From NCBI RefSeq assembly GCF_038502225.1, contig NC_091307.1, positions 27,781,078 through 27,845,077 on the forward strand: a DNA stretch of 64,000 bases. The letters run 5' to 3'. The stretch comes from Cherax quadricarinatus (Eukaryota; Arthropoda; Malacostraca; Decapoda; Parastacidae). Position numbers and translations under genes: made by a program. Shown here one piece after another: positions 39,697 through 50,800 of this stretch; within the stretch, counting starts at the first letter, position 1; the number at the start of each line of letters is the position of its first letter. Under the pieces are notes generated by a model. It ran no database searches. It saw only the letters and a list, made by a program, of their open reading frames with translations, and had not been told where the DNA came from.

Positions 39697-40001
39697 GGTT
39701 GGTAGACAACCTACCAACCTATTACAACCTACTGTACAAGGTATATCTTGCTACTTTTACTTAGTTAGGTCACACTACACATGCATGTACATATATATAC
39801 AGACTCGTCTGAGTTTTTTTTTTTTATTTTTTTGTGAGTAGTTCTTGTTCTTATTATTTCTTTTTATCTCCATGGGGAAGTGGAATAAGAATCTTTCTTC
39901 CATAAGCCATGCGTGTTGTAAAGGTCAACTAAAATGCCAGAAGCAATAGGCTAGCAGCCCCTTCTCCCATATAGCTTACTAAAAATAAAAGGAAAATGTT
40001 T
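39697..40001 (+). mobile_element. Short LINE chimera with 5' fold-back
   Basis: The first bases 'taggttggtag' are followed by 'acaa' and their inverse 'cctaccaaccta', then the body resumes at 'ggtatatcttgctac', skipping ~100 bases. The 3' end is missing where a TTAA element starts. Confidence 0.75.
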
Positions 40002-40140
40002 AACCCTTAAATGGTCCAAACGTATATATACATTTTTTCAACATCTGAAAGTATGTAAAAAAATGTAGATCTTTTTTGTTTTACATTTGAAAACGTGTAA
40101 AAAAAACTTTTATCTACATTTTTTTTTGTTATATTTTTTA
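40002..40140. mobile_element. piggyBac-like element, left end
   Basis: TTAA then CCCTTAAATGGTCCAAACG, followed by A/T-rich sequence with inverted copies of 'aaatgtagatc...tctacattt'. The right part is absent or cut by the LINE at 40141. Confidence 0.65.
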
Positions 40141-40665
40141 ATTTTTTTTTTTTCAACAAGTCGGCCGTCTCCCACCGAGGCAGGGTGACCCAAAAAAGAA
40201 AGAAAATCCCCAAAAAGAAAATACTTTCATCATCATTCAACACTTTCACCACACTCACACATTATCACTGCTTTTGCAGAGGTGCTCAGAATACAACAGT
40301 TTAGAAGCATATACGTATAAAGATACACAACATATCCCTCCAAACTGCCAATATCCCAAACCCCTCCTTTAAAGTGCAGGCATTGTACTTCCCATTTCCA
40401 GGACTCAAGTCCGACTATATGAAAATAACCGGTTTCCCTGAATCCCTTCACTAAATATTACCCTGCTCACACTCCAACAGATCGTCAGGTCCCAAGTATC
40501 ATTCGTCTCTATTCACTCCTATCTAACACGCTCATGCACGCTTGCTGGAAGTCCAAGCCCCTTGCCCACAAAACCTCCTTTACCCCCTCTTTCCAACCCT
40601 TTCAAGGACGACCCCTACCCCTCCTTCCTTCCCCTATAGATTTATATGCGTTCCATGTCATTCTA
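40141..40665 (-). mobile_element. LINE 3'-end fragment, subfamily 1
   Basis: Poly-T, terminus, 3' UTR and ~170 coding bases, almost identical to 13291-13805. Truncated at 'ccatgtcattcta'. Confidence 0.9.
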
Positions 40666-43600
40666 CCTGCCTCGATGGGAGACAGCTGACTTGTTAAAAA
40701 AAAAAAAATTGAAAGGTTGATGGGCAGACTTCAGGATGTGCATGTTTATAGAGGGGCAACATATATATCGGATCATTATTTAGTTGCAGCTACAGTTAGA
40801 GTAAGAGGTGGATGGGGCAAAAGGGAAATGGCAACAGCAAGTAAGAAAGAGGTAAATGTTTTATAAACCAAGAGAGGAGGAAGTTAGGGTGAGATATAAG
40901 CAACTGTTGGGAGAAAGGTGGGTTAGTGAGAGTATAGGCAGTGCTGGGATTGGAGAGGGGTGGGTTAGTTTTAAAAATGCACCTTCCTATATCCACAAAC
41001 TTCTGCCCAGCAGAAGTTTGTGGGTATAGGAGGGTGAGTGTGGAGGGAAAGGCGTAGTTGGTGGAATGATGAGGTAAAGGGTGTGATAAGGGAGAAAAAG
41101 TCGGCTCATGAGAGATTTTTGCAAAGAAGGGTGAAGTATATGGAGAATTGGACCTGCCTCTCATGGGCCAGTAGGCCTGTTGCAGTGTTCCTTCTGTCTT
41201 ATGTTCTTATATAATGAGTAAAAGAGAGGTGAAGAGAGTGGTGAGGAAGTGCAAAAGGAGAACAAATGATAGTGGGTGAGATGCTGTCAACAAATTTTGC
41301 TGAAAATAAGCAAAAGTTTTAGAGTGAGATAAATAGGTTGAGAAATCCTAAGGAATAAATGGACTTGACAGTTAAAAAAAGAAAAGGGGAGTTAGTACAT
41401 GGGGAGTTGGAGGTATTGGGAAGATTTCAGGAATATTTTGAGAAACTGTTAAATATTGATGAAGAGAGGGAGGCAGTGATTTAATACATTGGCAAGGGAT
41501 GTATAACATCCTTTAGGAGTGAAGAAGAACTGGATGTAAGTGTGGGGGAGGTGCTTGAGGCAGTGGGTAGAATGAAATAGGGTAAAGGAACTGGAACAGG
41601 TGGGATCATGACAGAAATGTTAAAAGCAGGTGGGGATATAGTTTTGAAGTGGGTGGTACTTTTGTTCAGTAAATGTATGAAAGAAGGGAAGGTACCTAGG
41701 GACTGACAGAACATGCATAGTTCCTTTATATAAAGGGAAAGGGGAGAAAAGAGAGTGTAAAATTATAAAATAATAAGCTTACTGAGTATACCTCATAAAG
41801 TGTATGGTAGGGTTATTATTGAATGAATTAGATTTAAGACAGAGAGCAGGATCACAAATGAACAAGGAGGCTTTAGAATGGGTAGAGGATGTGTAGACAA
41901 GTGTTTACATTGAAACACACAATATTTAGATAAAGGTAGGGAAGTTTTTGTTGCTTTCATAGATTTAGAAAAGGCTTATGATAGGGTGGATAGGGGAGCA
42001 ACGTGGCTGTTGTTGCAAGTGTATAGAATAGGTGGTAAGTTACTAAATGCTGTAAAGAGTTTTTATGAGGATAGTGAGGCTCAGCCTAGGTAGTAGGTTG
42101 GTAGACAGCAGCTGCCCAGGGAGGTACTACCATCCTGCCAAGTGAGTGTAAAACAGAAACCTTTAATTGTTTTACATGATGGTAGGATTGCTGGTGTCTG
42201 TTTTCTGTCTCATAAACATGCAAGATTTCAGGTACATCTTGCTACTTCTTCTTACACTTAGGTCACACTACACATACATGTACAAGCATATATATGTATA
42301 CACACCCCTCTGGGTTTTCTTCTATTTTCTTACTAGTTCTTGTTCTTGTTTATTTCCTGTTATCTCCAGGGGGAATTGGAACAGAATTCTTCCTCCGTAA
42401 GCCATGCGTGTTGTAAGAGACAACTAAAATGCCGGGAGCATTCTCCTGTATAAATTACTCAAGTTAAAAAGAGAAATTTTTGTTTTTCTTTTTGGGCCAC
42501 CCTGCCTTGGTGGGATACGGCCTGTTTGTTGAAAGAAGTGAGGCTCAGGTTAGGGTGTGTAGGTGAGATGGAAATTAGATGAAGTTGTAAAAGAAGTAAG
42601 TGCTAGGGTGTTAGGGAGAGGGGTGGGATTACATTATGTGGATTCGAATACAAAATGGGAGTTGAGACAGTTACTTTTTGCTGCTGATGATTGTTCGTTT
42701 AGGAGATTCTGAAGAAAAGTTGCAAAGGGTAGTGGACGAGTTTGGGAGGGTGCATAAAGGAAGAAAGTCAAAACTGAACATTGATAAGAGTAAAGTGATG
42801 ATGGTATCAAATGATTTAGATAAGGAAAAACTGGATATTACATTGGAGGGAGGGAGTATGGAAGAAGTGAATGTGTTTAGATATTTGGGAGTAGACTTGC
42901 TGGAGGATGGGTTTATGAAGGACAAGGTAGACCATTGAATTGATGAAGGGAAAAAGGGTGGGTGGTGCATTGAGATATCCATAGAGACAAAAAAAAAAAA
43001 AAATCCATGGAGTCAGAGAAGGGAATGTGTGAGAGTATAGCGGTACCAACGCTCTTATATTGATGTGAAGCATGGGTTATGAATGTTGCAGTGAGGAAGA
43101 GGCTGGAGGCAGTGGATATATCGTGTCTAAGAGCAGTGTGTGGCGTATTATGCAGAGAATTCGTAGTGGGGAAATTAGGAGGGGATTGTGGTGTTACTAA
43201 AAGTATTATTCAGAGGGCTGAGGAGGGGTTGTTGAGGTGATTTGGTCATTTAGAGAAGATGGAGCAAAATAGGATGACTTGGAGGGTTTATAAATCTGTA
43301 GTGGAGGGAAGGAAAAGTAGGGCTCATCCTAGGAAAGGATGGAGGAAGGAGGTAAAAGAGGTTTTGTGTGCAGAGGTCATGGACATATAGCAGGCATATG
43401 TGAGCATGTTAGATAGGAGTGAGTGGAGATGAATGGTTTTTGAGACTTGATGAGCTGTTGGAGTGTGAGCAGGGTAATGTTTTGTGAAGGGATTCAGGGA
43501 AACTGGTTAGCCAGACTGAGTCCTGGAAGTGGGAAGTACAGTGCCTGCACTTTAAAGGAAGGGTTTGGAATATTTGCTATTTGGAGCGACATCTGAACCA

Positions 43601-43707
43601 TCATATCTGCATGCCTCTGCAAAGACAGTGATTAAGTGTGAATGATGGTGAAAGTGTTTCTTTTATGCATCACTCTGCCTCAGTGAGAGACAGCCAGCAT
43701 GTTAAAA
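40666..43707 (+). mobile_element. Old sense-strand LINE, endonuclease to 3' end, with nested short chimera
   Basis: 40666-40707 is a stray LINE 3' end in +. From 40708 the + strand follows the LINE colinearly: DVHVYRGAT...SDHYLVAAT (endonuclease end), linker, RT motif A (AFIDLEKAYDRVD, near 41960), a damaged motif C (LLFAADD, near 42680), the C-terminal block and 3' UTR, ending 'cagcatgttaaaa'. Many frameshifts. A ~65 bp dispersed repeat ('ggacctgcctctcatgggcc') interrupts it at 41148-41209. Confidence 0.85.
42085..42536 (+). mobile_element. Short LINE 5'UTR-3'end chimera with 12-bp target duplication
   Basis: 452 bp between two perfect copies of AGTGAGGCTCAG (42073-42084, 42537-42548), the second continuing the interrupted LINE. 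Starts 'cctaggtagtaggttggtag', ends 'ggcctgtttgttgaaaga'. A deletion removes 'aggggctagtaacccctt'. The duplication shows that it moved as a unit by target-primed reverse transcription. Confidence 0.95.
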
Positions 43708-43785
43708 AAAAAAAAAAAAAAAACTGGTAAGTATACCGAGTAAAGTGTATGGTAGAGTTGAAGAATTAGGCACGTGCAACATTTG

Positions 43786-43862
43786 GGAATCTTTAATTTG
43801 TAGATGTTTTGCCATCCAGTGGCTTTATCATTACAATACAAGGACCTAATGTAAAGACTAGA
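43786..43862. mobile_element. Short repeat fragment (compare 34640-34765)
   Basis: 'gccatccagtggctttatca' and 'caatacaaggacctaatgt' recur inverted at 34700-34755. 43723-43757 is a small LINE snippet ('gagtaaagtgtatggtaga'). Confidence 0.45.
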
Positions 43863-44462
43863 AGTTTACCTGGAGAGTTCCGGGGGTCAACACCCCCACG
43901 GCCTGGTCTGTGACCAGGCCTGATCAACCTGGCTGTTACTGCTGGCTACACGCAATCCAACGTACGAACCACAGCCCAGCTGGTCAGGTACTGACTTTAG
44001 GTGCTTGTCCAGTGCCTGCTTGAAGACAGCCAGGGGTCTATTGGTAATCCCCCTTATGTATGCTGGGAGGCAGTTGAACAGTCTTGGGCCCCTGACACTT
44101 ATTGCGTTGTCTCTTAACATGCTAGTGGCACCCCTGCTTTTCATTGGGGGGATGTTGCATTGTCTGCTGAGTCTTTTGCTTTCGTAGTGAGTGATTTTTG
44201 TGTGCAAGTTTGGTACTAGTCCCTCTACGATTTTCCAGGTGTGTGTAATCATCTATCTCTCCCTCCTGCATTCCAGGGAGTACAGGTTCAGGAACTTCAA
44301 GCGCTCCCAGTAATTGAGGTGTTTTATCTCAGTTATGTGTGCTGTGAAGGTTCTCTGTACATGTTCTAGGTCAGCAATTTCACCTGCCTTGAAAGGTGCT
44401 GTTAGTGTGCAGCAATATTCCAGCCTAGATAGAACAAGCAATCTGAAGAGTGTCATCATGGG
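43863..44462 (-). mobile_element. CR1/jockey-group LINE, 3' end
   Basis: A different LINE from the RTE-like family. Coding at 43887-44459 on - in two adjoining frames: RLLVLSRLEYCC, DLEHVQRTFTAHI, NYWERLKFLNLYSLECRRER, then WKIVEGLVPNL and RGPRLFNCLPAYIRGI. This is the standard region after the RT in CR1/jockey-like elements. The 3' end contains the palindrome 'ggcctggtctgtgaccaggcc' (43900-43920) and 'gggggtcaacaccccc'. 5'-truncated. Confidence 0.82.
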
Positions 44463-44514
44463 CTTGAAGTAATCAGTTCCTCAGCTGAGGAGTAGATGAG
44501 CACTGTGGTCTTGA

Positions 44515-45020
44515 AGAATCTGAAGGCAGGAAGATTGGCACTTATATACAGTGGACCCCCGGTTAACGATATTTTTTCACTCCAGAAGTATGTTCAGGTG
44601 CCAGTGCTGACCGAATTTGTTCCCATAAGGAATATTGTGAAGTAGATTAGTCCATTTCAGACCCCCAAACATACACGTACAAACGCACTTACATAAATAC
44701 ACTTACATAATTGGTCGCATTCGGAGGTGATCGTTATGCGGGGGTCCACTGTACTTGCCTCACATGAGGGAGGTGCAGCAGACTTAGGCATTGTTACTGG
44801 TAGGTGAGATTTCCCAGTGGAAGTAGATAATACCCAAGGGATGGGCCAGGAGCAGGCAAGTGGGTTGTGGACCTATCCTCTGTACCATTGGTATACAGTA
44901 CTGACAAGATAAAGAATTAGACCTACTTCCACTGGGGAATTCCTCCTACCGGTAACAATGCTTAGGTCTGCTGCACCTCCCTCATCTGATTCCAGTATGT
45001 AAATGCCAGTCTTCCTGCTT
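44515..45020. repeat. Fold-back inverted repeat with nested MITE
   Basis: Left arm pieces 44520-44548 ('ggcaggaagattggcactta') and 44756-44828 ('gaggtgcagcagacttaggc'), right arm 44918-45020 in reverse order. Arms are ~100 bp with scattered differences and a ~90-base spacer. The MITE at 44549 splits the left arm only, so it came later. Confidence 0.8.
44549..44751. mobile_element. Tigger MITE, 203 bp
   Basis: CAGTGGACCCCCGGTTAACG and TATGCGGGGGTCCACTG ends, TA on both sides (44547-44548, 44752-44753). No coding sequence. The right end equals that of the 24645 Tigger. Confidence 0.92.
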
Positions 45021-45382
45021 GTGGAAGGAGGAGATAAAGAAGACTTTGTGTGCAAGGGGGTTAGACATCCAGTAAGTATGTGTAAGACAGGAGCTACTGG
45101 AGGCAAGTGGTTTTTATAACTTAATGTCCTGTTGGAATGTGAGAAAGGTAACATTTATGAAGGGATTCAGGGAAACCAGTTAGCTGGACTTGAGTACTAG
45201 AGGTGGGAAGTACAGTGCCTGCACTCTGGAAAGGTGGGGATATTTGCAGTTTGGAACTGTAGTATCAGTACTCCTCTGGCAAGATAGTAATGGAGTGAAT
45301 GATAAAGATTTTTTTTTTTTTTGGGGGGGGGGGGTCACCCTACCTTGGTGGGAGATGGCCAGTTTGTTGAAGAAAAAAAAAA
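45020..45382 (+). mobile_element. Old LINE 3' end, subfamily 2-like, sense strand
   Basis: C-terminal coding remnant, then 3' UTR ('gggattcagggaaaccagtt', 'gggaagtacagtgcctgcac') and terminus 'ggtgggagatggccagtttg' with poly-A. Confidence 0.8.
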
Positions 45383-45463
45383 GTGTTATGGGCAGGACTT
45401 GAACCCATGGCAAGTCAGTTATATAATTAGTAGGCCAGTGTTTTAACCACTACACTATGCAGG
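45383..45463 (-). other. tRNA-like sequence
   Basis: On -: 'gcatagtgtagtggttaaaa' (box A type) and 'catgggttcaagtcctgccc' (box B type) about 35 bases apart, with ends 'gacctgc'/'gcccata'. Looks like a tRNA-derived repeat head or tRNA pseudogene; the acceptor stem does not pair well. Anticodon not assignable. Confidence 0.45.
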
Positions 45464-45530
45464 TCTAGTAGTTAGAGCACTGGCTTTCTAGTTTTAGGAT
45501 TGGCTTGGCATGGATTAAAGTCCTGTCTTA
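45464..45530 (+). other. Second tRNA-like sequence, head to head with the first
   Basis: On +: 'gtctagtagttagagcactg' (box A type) and 'ggattaaagtcctgtc' (weak box B). It abuts the - strand tRNA-like unit at 45463. Confidence 0.35.
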
Positions 45531-45738
45531 TCTCTCAGGTTGTTTATAATTATATTACTGCAATTTTTGTGAATCATAGAGTATTATAGTTAACAATTCC
45601 TTTATCAAACTATATTAACAAGTTGATCAAGTCCAGTCTTGGGCAAAACTTTCCTATTCTTATTCTTGTACTACAAGGATCTTCTGCTTCTAGTGTATTT
45701 ATTTCCATGTGTTGACTTTTGCCATTGTCTACCAACAG

Positions 45739-45981
45739 GTTGATATCTGGGCAACTGGAGTTATTACATATATCCTCCTGTGTGGGTTTCCCCCATTTGT
45801 CTCAGCTACAAACAACCAAGAAGAACTTTTTGACCAAATATTACATGGGCATTATGAATTTCATAGTCCATACTGGGATGACATATCGGATTCTGCACGT
45901 GAATTAATAGTCCATATGATTGAGGTAGACAAAGAGAAGCGCTTCAGTGCAAGAGAGGTCCTTGGGCATCCCTGGGTTTCG
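45739..45981 (+). CDS. Dclk: DCLK kinase exon D (C-lobe)
   Basis: 81 codons, phase 0, acceptor 'gtctaccaacag', donor 'GTAAGT' at 45982. [20 protein letters not shown], then EELFDQIL...[17 protein letters not shown], then [15 protein letters not shown]: helices F to I with the invariant Asp in helix F and the Arg of subdomain XI. Completes the kinase fold. Strong match to DCLK over its full length; [10 protein letters not shown] is a variable loop. Confidence 0.95.
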
Positions 45982-46281
45982 GTAAGTCATCTATGACTTA
46001 TAATTTTAATGTTGGCTGGTAATTTTCTGGAAAAAGAGACTGAGAATTGAAGTTAGATACAATACATAAATAGCCTGCACATAGGAGAATGAAGTTGGAT
46101 AGACTTCAGCAAAATATTCAGTAATACAATAGTACTGCAGACAAATTTTAGGTGTTGAAGAATATTTGCTTTTAGAGGTTATTCTAATCACAGTAGTAGA
46201 ATGTAATACAGTACTTAAAGATTAATTAGCATTCATTTGTATTACTCTGTTTTACCCAGTACTGATCACTTCTTTCACAAG

Positions 46282-46389
46282 GATGAGGCTTTTGATGGAA
46301 ACGTTGAGTTGCGTGTTTCCCACCAGTTGGGTCTCCACTTTGACACAAATGTCCCCCAGCACAAATCAGCAGGAATCACTCTTATGGCT
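46282..46389 (+). CDS. Dclk: DCLK exon E (tail after the kinase domain)
   Basis: 36 codons, phase 0, 300-bp intron before it. DEAFDGNVELRVSHQLGLHF...KSAGITLMA resembles the family's segment after HPWV (N-x-x-L-S-V-x-x-x-L/I-x-x-H-F ... A-G-V/I). The acceptor must be 'cttctttcacaag': the stronger-looking 'ttttacccag' 23 bases earlier would put a TGA in frame. Donor 'GTAAGT' at 46390. No stop, so at least one more exon follows. Confidence 0.85.
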
Positions 46390-46869
46390 GTAAGTTATAC
46401 ACATCTTTTTTATATTCACATGCCCCTCTATTTATACAGTAGATTTTATAGTTTCGTGGCAGTTGCACTAAACTCAATCAGGCCATCAACATTTAATTAT
46501 GCATTATAAAAAAATTTCAGCAAGCTTCATAAACCTCACTGATTGCAGACAGTGACTACATTGGACTTGTGCAAATATAGAAATAAGATACCATGTAAGA
46601 GTGAATTTGCATAAAGCTGAGAATGTTGTAGGTTCTAAGAATATAAATGGTTTTGCTGTAAAACTAGGTGGATGATATAGAGGAAATGGGTGGTGTAGAG
46701 AAGTTAGGTAGGTGTAGAGGAAATGGGTGGTGTGGGGAAGCTGGGCTGGTGGTGGTACAAAGGGAAGAGAGCCTGGGAAGACTTCATCTCTCCATAATTT
46801 CCTTCAGCCACCAAAAGTCCTGTCTGTGATGAAAATCATCAGTTATTCAACTTATTCTCAGGTATAAAT
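46390..46869 (+). other. DCLK intron, unassigned
   Basis: Contains a short duplicated phrase 'agaggaaatgggtggtgt' at 46678 and 46717. No other feature recognised. Confidence 0.5.
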
Positions 46870-47239
46870 CTCTGCAAAGGAGGGAGTGCAAAAGGAGAGT
46901 AAATGATAGAGTGGGTGAGGTGCTGTCAACAAATTTTGTTGAGAAAAACCTTTTTGGAGTGAGATAAATAGGTTAAGAAAGCCTAGAGAATGAATGGATT
47001 TGACAGTTAAAAACAGAACAGGGGAGTTAGTAGATGGGTAGTTGGAAGTATTGGGAAAATATCAGGAATATTTTGAGGAACTGTTAAATGTTGATGAAGA
47101 GAGGGAGGCAGTAATTTCATGCATTGGCCAGGAAGGTATAACATCTTTCAGGAATGAAGAAGAGCTGGATATGAATGTGGGGGAGGTGTGTGAGGCATTA
47201 GGTCAAATGAAAGGGGGGTGGGGTAAAGCAGCTTGGACC

Positions 47240-48307
47240 TTCAGGGTCCAAGGCCCAAATCTGAAGTTGTGCCCCAATGTCCAGGAATTTAAAAAAAAAA
47301 ATTTTTATTTTTTCTTATGAAATGGTAGAGAATCTTTTTGTGAAGGTAATAAAACAAAAAGTATGAAATTTGATGGAAAATTGACGAATTATGCTCTCGC
47401 GAATTTTGATGTGTCAACGATATTTACGAATCGGCGATTTTGCCGACTTTGACTCCCATTTTAGGCCAATTACATTATTCCAGCCAACCAAATTCTTAGC
47501 TATTTCACTAGTATTACTTCTATTCTATCGATTGAGCACAAGAAATCAGCAAGTCAACTGTTTCAACTACAAATTAAAGCGATCGGAAATTGTTAATTTG
47601 GCCAATTTAACACAAAGTTCAAAATATTCCAATTTCAAAATAGGGTCCAGAATAAACAATGTAGGTATTCCTGGAACTAAACTAACATTTCCTCTGTTCA
47701 TTAGTTACGTTTTGAGGCTTTACAAATAAATTCCATTTTTATTTTTTATTCACATAATGAATTTTTGTTCACACCAAAAAATAGAAGATTTACTGTTATG
47801 CAATACTGTAATAATTGTATAAATATCATCACCATATTTGTGAATGCATATTAGACCCACCAGCTGGCGTATATTAGACGTGTGAGGTCGTTTGTTTACT
47901 CTTGAATATCGGCAAAAATTTAACATTTCTGCTACTTTGAGCTCAGTTTCAAGCCATTTCCAGTGCTAAAACCAATCAAAATCATCTCTATTTCTGTAAT
48001 ATGTCTTCCATTCTATCAATTGAGACCAAGAAATCGCAAATACAACTATAAAAAACATACGAAAAAACACTGCAAAGTCGTTGTTTTAATCGAAAAATCA
48101 TGATTTCAGTTTTTTTCTCTCATTATACACAGTGTGCTGCAGGATCTGTTTTATGTGGTGCACACATACCACATAGATGTATTCTCTCATATCTAGGCCC
48201 AAATGTACCACTCACAGTTTATCAGAGTGAGCTGAGCTCATGACGTAGATCTACGGTTTGGACCCTGAACGTAAAGCCGTAGATCTACAGGACGGACCCT
48301 GAAAGGG
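47240..48307. mobile_element. piggyBac-like element, left end damaged
   Basis: Right end GGACGGACCCTGAAAGGG|TTAA (TTAA 48308-48311). The left end retains 'ttcagggtcc' but lost TTAA-CCC and a few LINE bases. The LINE resumes at the TTAA of its 'atgttaaaagcag' motif. Interior matches 17514-18584. Confidence 0.85.
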
Positions 48308-48817
48308 TTAAAAGCAAGAGGGGATAGAGTTTGAGTGGTTGGTATTTTTGTTCAATAAATGTATAAAAGAGGGGAAGGTACCTAGGGATTGGAAGTGTAT
48401 ATATGTATAATTCCTTAATATAAGGGAAAGGGGAACAAAAGAGATTGTAAAAATTATAGGGGAATAAGGTTACTGAGTATACCAGGTAAAGTGTACGGTA
48501 GGGTTATTATTGAAAGAATTAGAGGTAAGACAGAGAGCAGGATTGTAGACGAACAAGGAGGCTTTAGAATGGGCAGGGAATGTGTATATCATGTTTACAT
48601 TAAAGCATAGTATAAGTGAAAAATATTTAGATAAAGGTGTTATTGCATTTATGATAGGGTGGATAGGGAGAATTGTGGCTGATGTTACAAGTGTATGGAA
48701 TAGGTAGTAAGTTACTAAATGCTGTACAGAGTTTTTATGAGGATAGGCTCAGATTAAGGTGTATAGGAAAGAGAAGATTACTCTCCAGTAAAAGTAGGCT
48801 TTAGACAGGGATGTTTA

Positions 48818-49540
48818 ATGTCACCATGGTTGTTTAACATATTTATAGATGGAGCTGTAAAAGAAGTAAATGCTAGGATGTCAGGGAGAGGGGTGGGATT
48901 AAATTATGGGGAATCAAATACAAAATGGGAGTTGACACACTTACTTTTTGCTGATGATGCTGTGCTTTTGGGGGATTCTAAAGAGAAGTTACAAAGGTTA
49001 GTGGACGAGTTTGGGAGGGTGTAAAGTTGAAAGTGAACATAGGTAAGAGTAAGGTGATGAAAGTATCAAATGAATTAGGTAAAAAGTGTGGAAGAAGTGA
49101 ATGTGTTGAGATATTTAGGAGTAGATTTATCAGCAGATGGGTTTGTGAAGGACATGGTTAACCATAGAATTGATGAAGAAAAAAAGGTGGGTGGTGCATT
49201 GAGGTATCTGTGGAGACAAAGAACATTATCCATGGACACAAGGAAGGGAATGTACGAGAATGCAGTGGTACCAACGCTCTTATATGGGTATGAAGCATGG
49301 GTTGTGAATGCTGCAGCGAGGAGGAGGCTGGAGGCAGTGGAGATGTCGTGTCTTAGGGCATTATGTGGCGTAAATATTATGCAGAGAATTCGTAGTGTGG
49401 AAATTAGGAGGAGGCGTGGAATTACAAAAAGTATTATTCAGAGGGCTGAAGTGGGGTTATTGAGGTGGTTTGGTCATTTAGAGAGGATGAAGCAAAGTAG
49501 AATGACTTGGAGGGTGTATACATCTGTAGTGGAGGGGTAG
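48818..49540 (+). pseudogene. LINE reverse transcriptase remnant
   Basis: Two open pieces: 48818-49024 (MSPWLFNIFIDG, LLFADDAVLLGD, i.e. motifs B and C) and 49088-49540 (YLGVDLSADG, ALCGVNIMQRIRSVE, RWFGHLERM). A gap of one or more indels near 49025-49085 separates them. Confidence 0.85.
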
Positions 49541-49925
49541 GTATTATCCTAGGAAAGGATGGGAGGAGGAGGTACAAGAGGTTTTGTGTGCAAGGGGCCT
49601 GGACATGCAGCAGGCATGTATGAGCATGTTAGATAGGAGTGAATGGGGACAAATGGTGTTTGGGACTTGACGAGCTGTTGGAGTGTGAGTGGGTAATATG
49701 TTGTGAAGGGATTCAGGGAAACTGGTTAGCCAGACTTGAGTCCTGGAAGTGGGAAGTACAGTGCCTGCACTTTAAAGGTGAGATTTAGGATATTGCCTGT
49801 TTGGAGTGACATCGAAACTGTCATATCTGGGCACCTCTGCAAAGAGGTGTGAATGATGGTGAAAGCGTTCTTCTTTTTTGGGTCACCCTGCCTTGGTGGG
49901 AGATGGCCAACATGTTAAAAAGAAA

Positions 49926-50490
49926 ATATCTGCCAATACCAAATGTTCTTACGAACTTAAGGATGGAGAAACACTACATAGGCCTACTGATAAACTTTTA
50001 GGTAAAAGGACATATGTGCAACTAAATATACATATTGTGACAATGTTTCATTCTCCAATAGCTTTGTCAAGCTTGACAAAACTCCTGGACAGCAAAATAT
50101 TGCTTTAGGAGAATATCTCATTATTTGAACATCCAGTGAACTGTAATTTACAGAATAACAGAGTAGGGCATATACTTTGAGAATGGGTTAGAGGGTAGGT
50201 GAGTGTAAGTGGGAGTGAAAAAGGATGTGAGAGGGTAAGTGGGTATGAGCGGGTGGCTTTCAGAAAGCATGAGTGGTTAGGTGGTTATGCAAGAGGATGT
50301 AAATGTGGGTGGGTGAGAGAGAGGCAGGCTGGGTGTGTGAGGGGTGTATATAAGAGAGAGCATCAGGGTGTTTTGATATGGGTGAGGAGTTGGTATGAGA
50401 GATGGGTGTGAGGGCTGGTAGGTGGATGTGTGAGTGTGTGTGGATTTGAGAGGGTTGGTGTGAGAGGTGTTTAGTGTATATTTGTGGGGA
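49926..50490. other. Unassigned, with a GTTTC-type repeat phrase
   Basis: 50035-50105 ('caatgtttcattctccaata', 'cttgacaaaactcctggaca') is a diverged relative of the inverted-repeat element at 60575-61105. 50185-50490 is G/T-rich and grades into the minisatellite. Confidence 0.45.
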
Positions 50491-50493
50491 TAT

Positions 50494-50800
50494 GAGTAGT
50501 CGTGCAAATGTGAGAGGATGGGTGAGTAGGTGTGCAAATGTGAGAGGATGGGTGAGTAGGTGTGCAAATGTGAGAGGATGGGTGAGTAGGTGTGCAAATG
50601 TGAGAGGATGGGTGAGTAGGTGTGCAAATGTGAGAGGATGGGTGAGTAGGTGTGCAAATGTGAGAGGATGGGTGAGTAGGTGTGCAAATGTGAGAGGATG
50701 GGTGAGTAGGTGTGCAAATGTGAGAGGATGGGTGAGTAGGTGTGCAAATGTGAGAGGATGGGTGAGTAGGTGTGCAAATGTGAGAGGATGGGTGAGGAGG
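50494..50800. repeat. 30-bp minisatellite, about 10 units
   Basis: Unit 'tgtgcaaatgtgagaggatgggtgagtagg', contiguous and almost identical, so recent. Length 30 leaves every frame open. Confidence 0.97.

Larger units (their letters stand above)
46870..49925 (+). mobile_element. Old sense-strand LINE split by a TTAA element
   Basis: Linker on + (46880-47235: FEELLNVDEEREAVISCIGQEG), then a piggyBac-like element, then RT from 48310 to the 3' terminus 'ggtgggagatggccaacatg' at 49920. 5'-truncated. Frames are broken between the readable pieces. Confidence 0.88.

Noticed and set aside
42167..42400. Repeated ~80-codon frame 'MQDFRYVLLLLLTLRSHYTYMYKHIY' type (also at 4770, 28025, 30282, 63328)
   Set aside because: It falls in the 5'UTR-derived body of the short chimeric elements and is broken differently in each copy, so it is unlikely to be coding.
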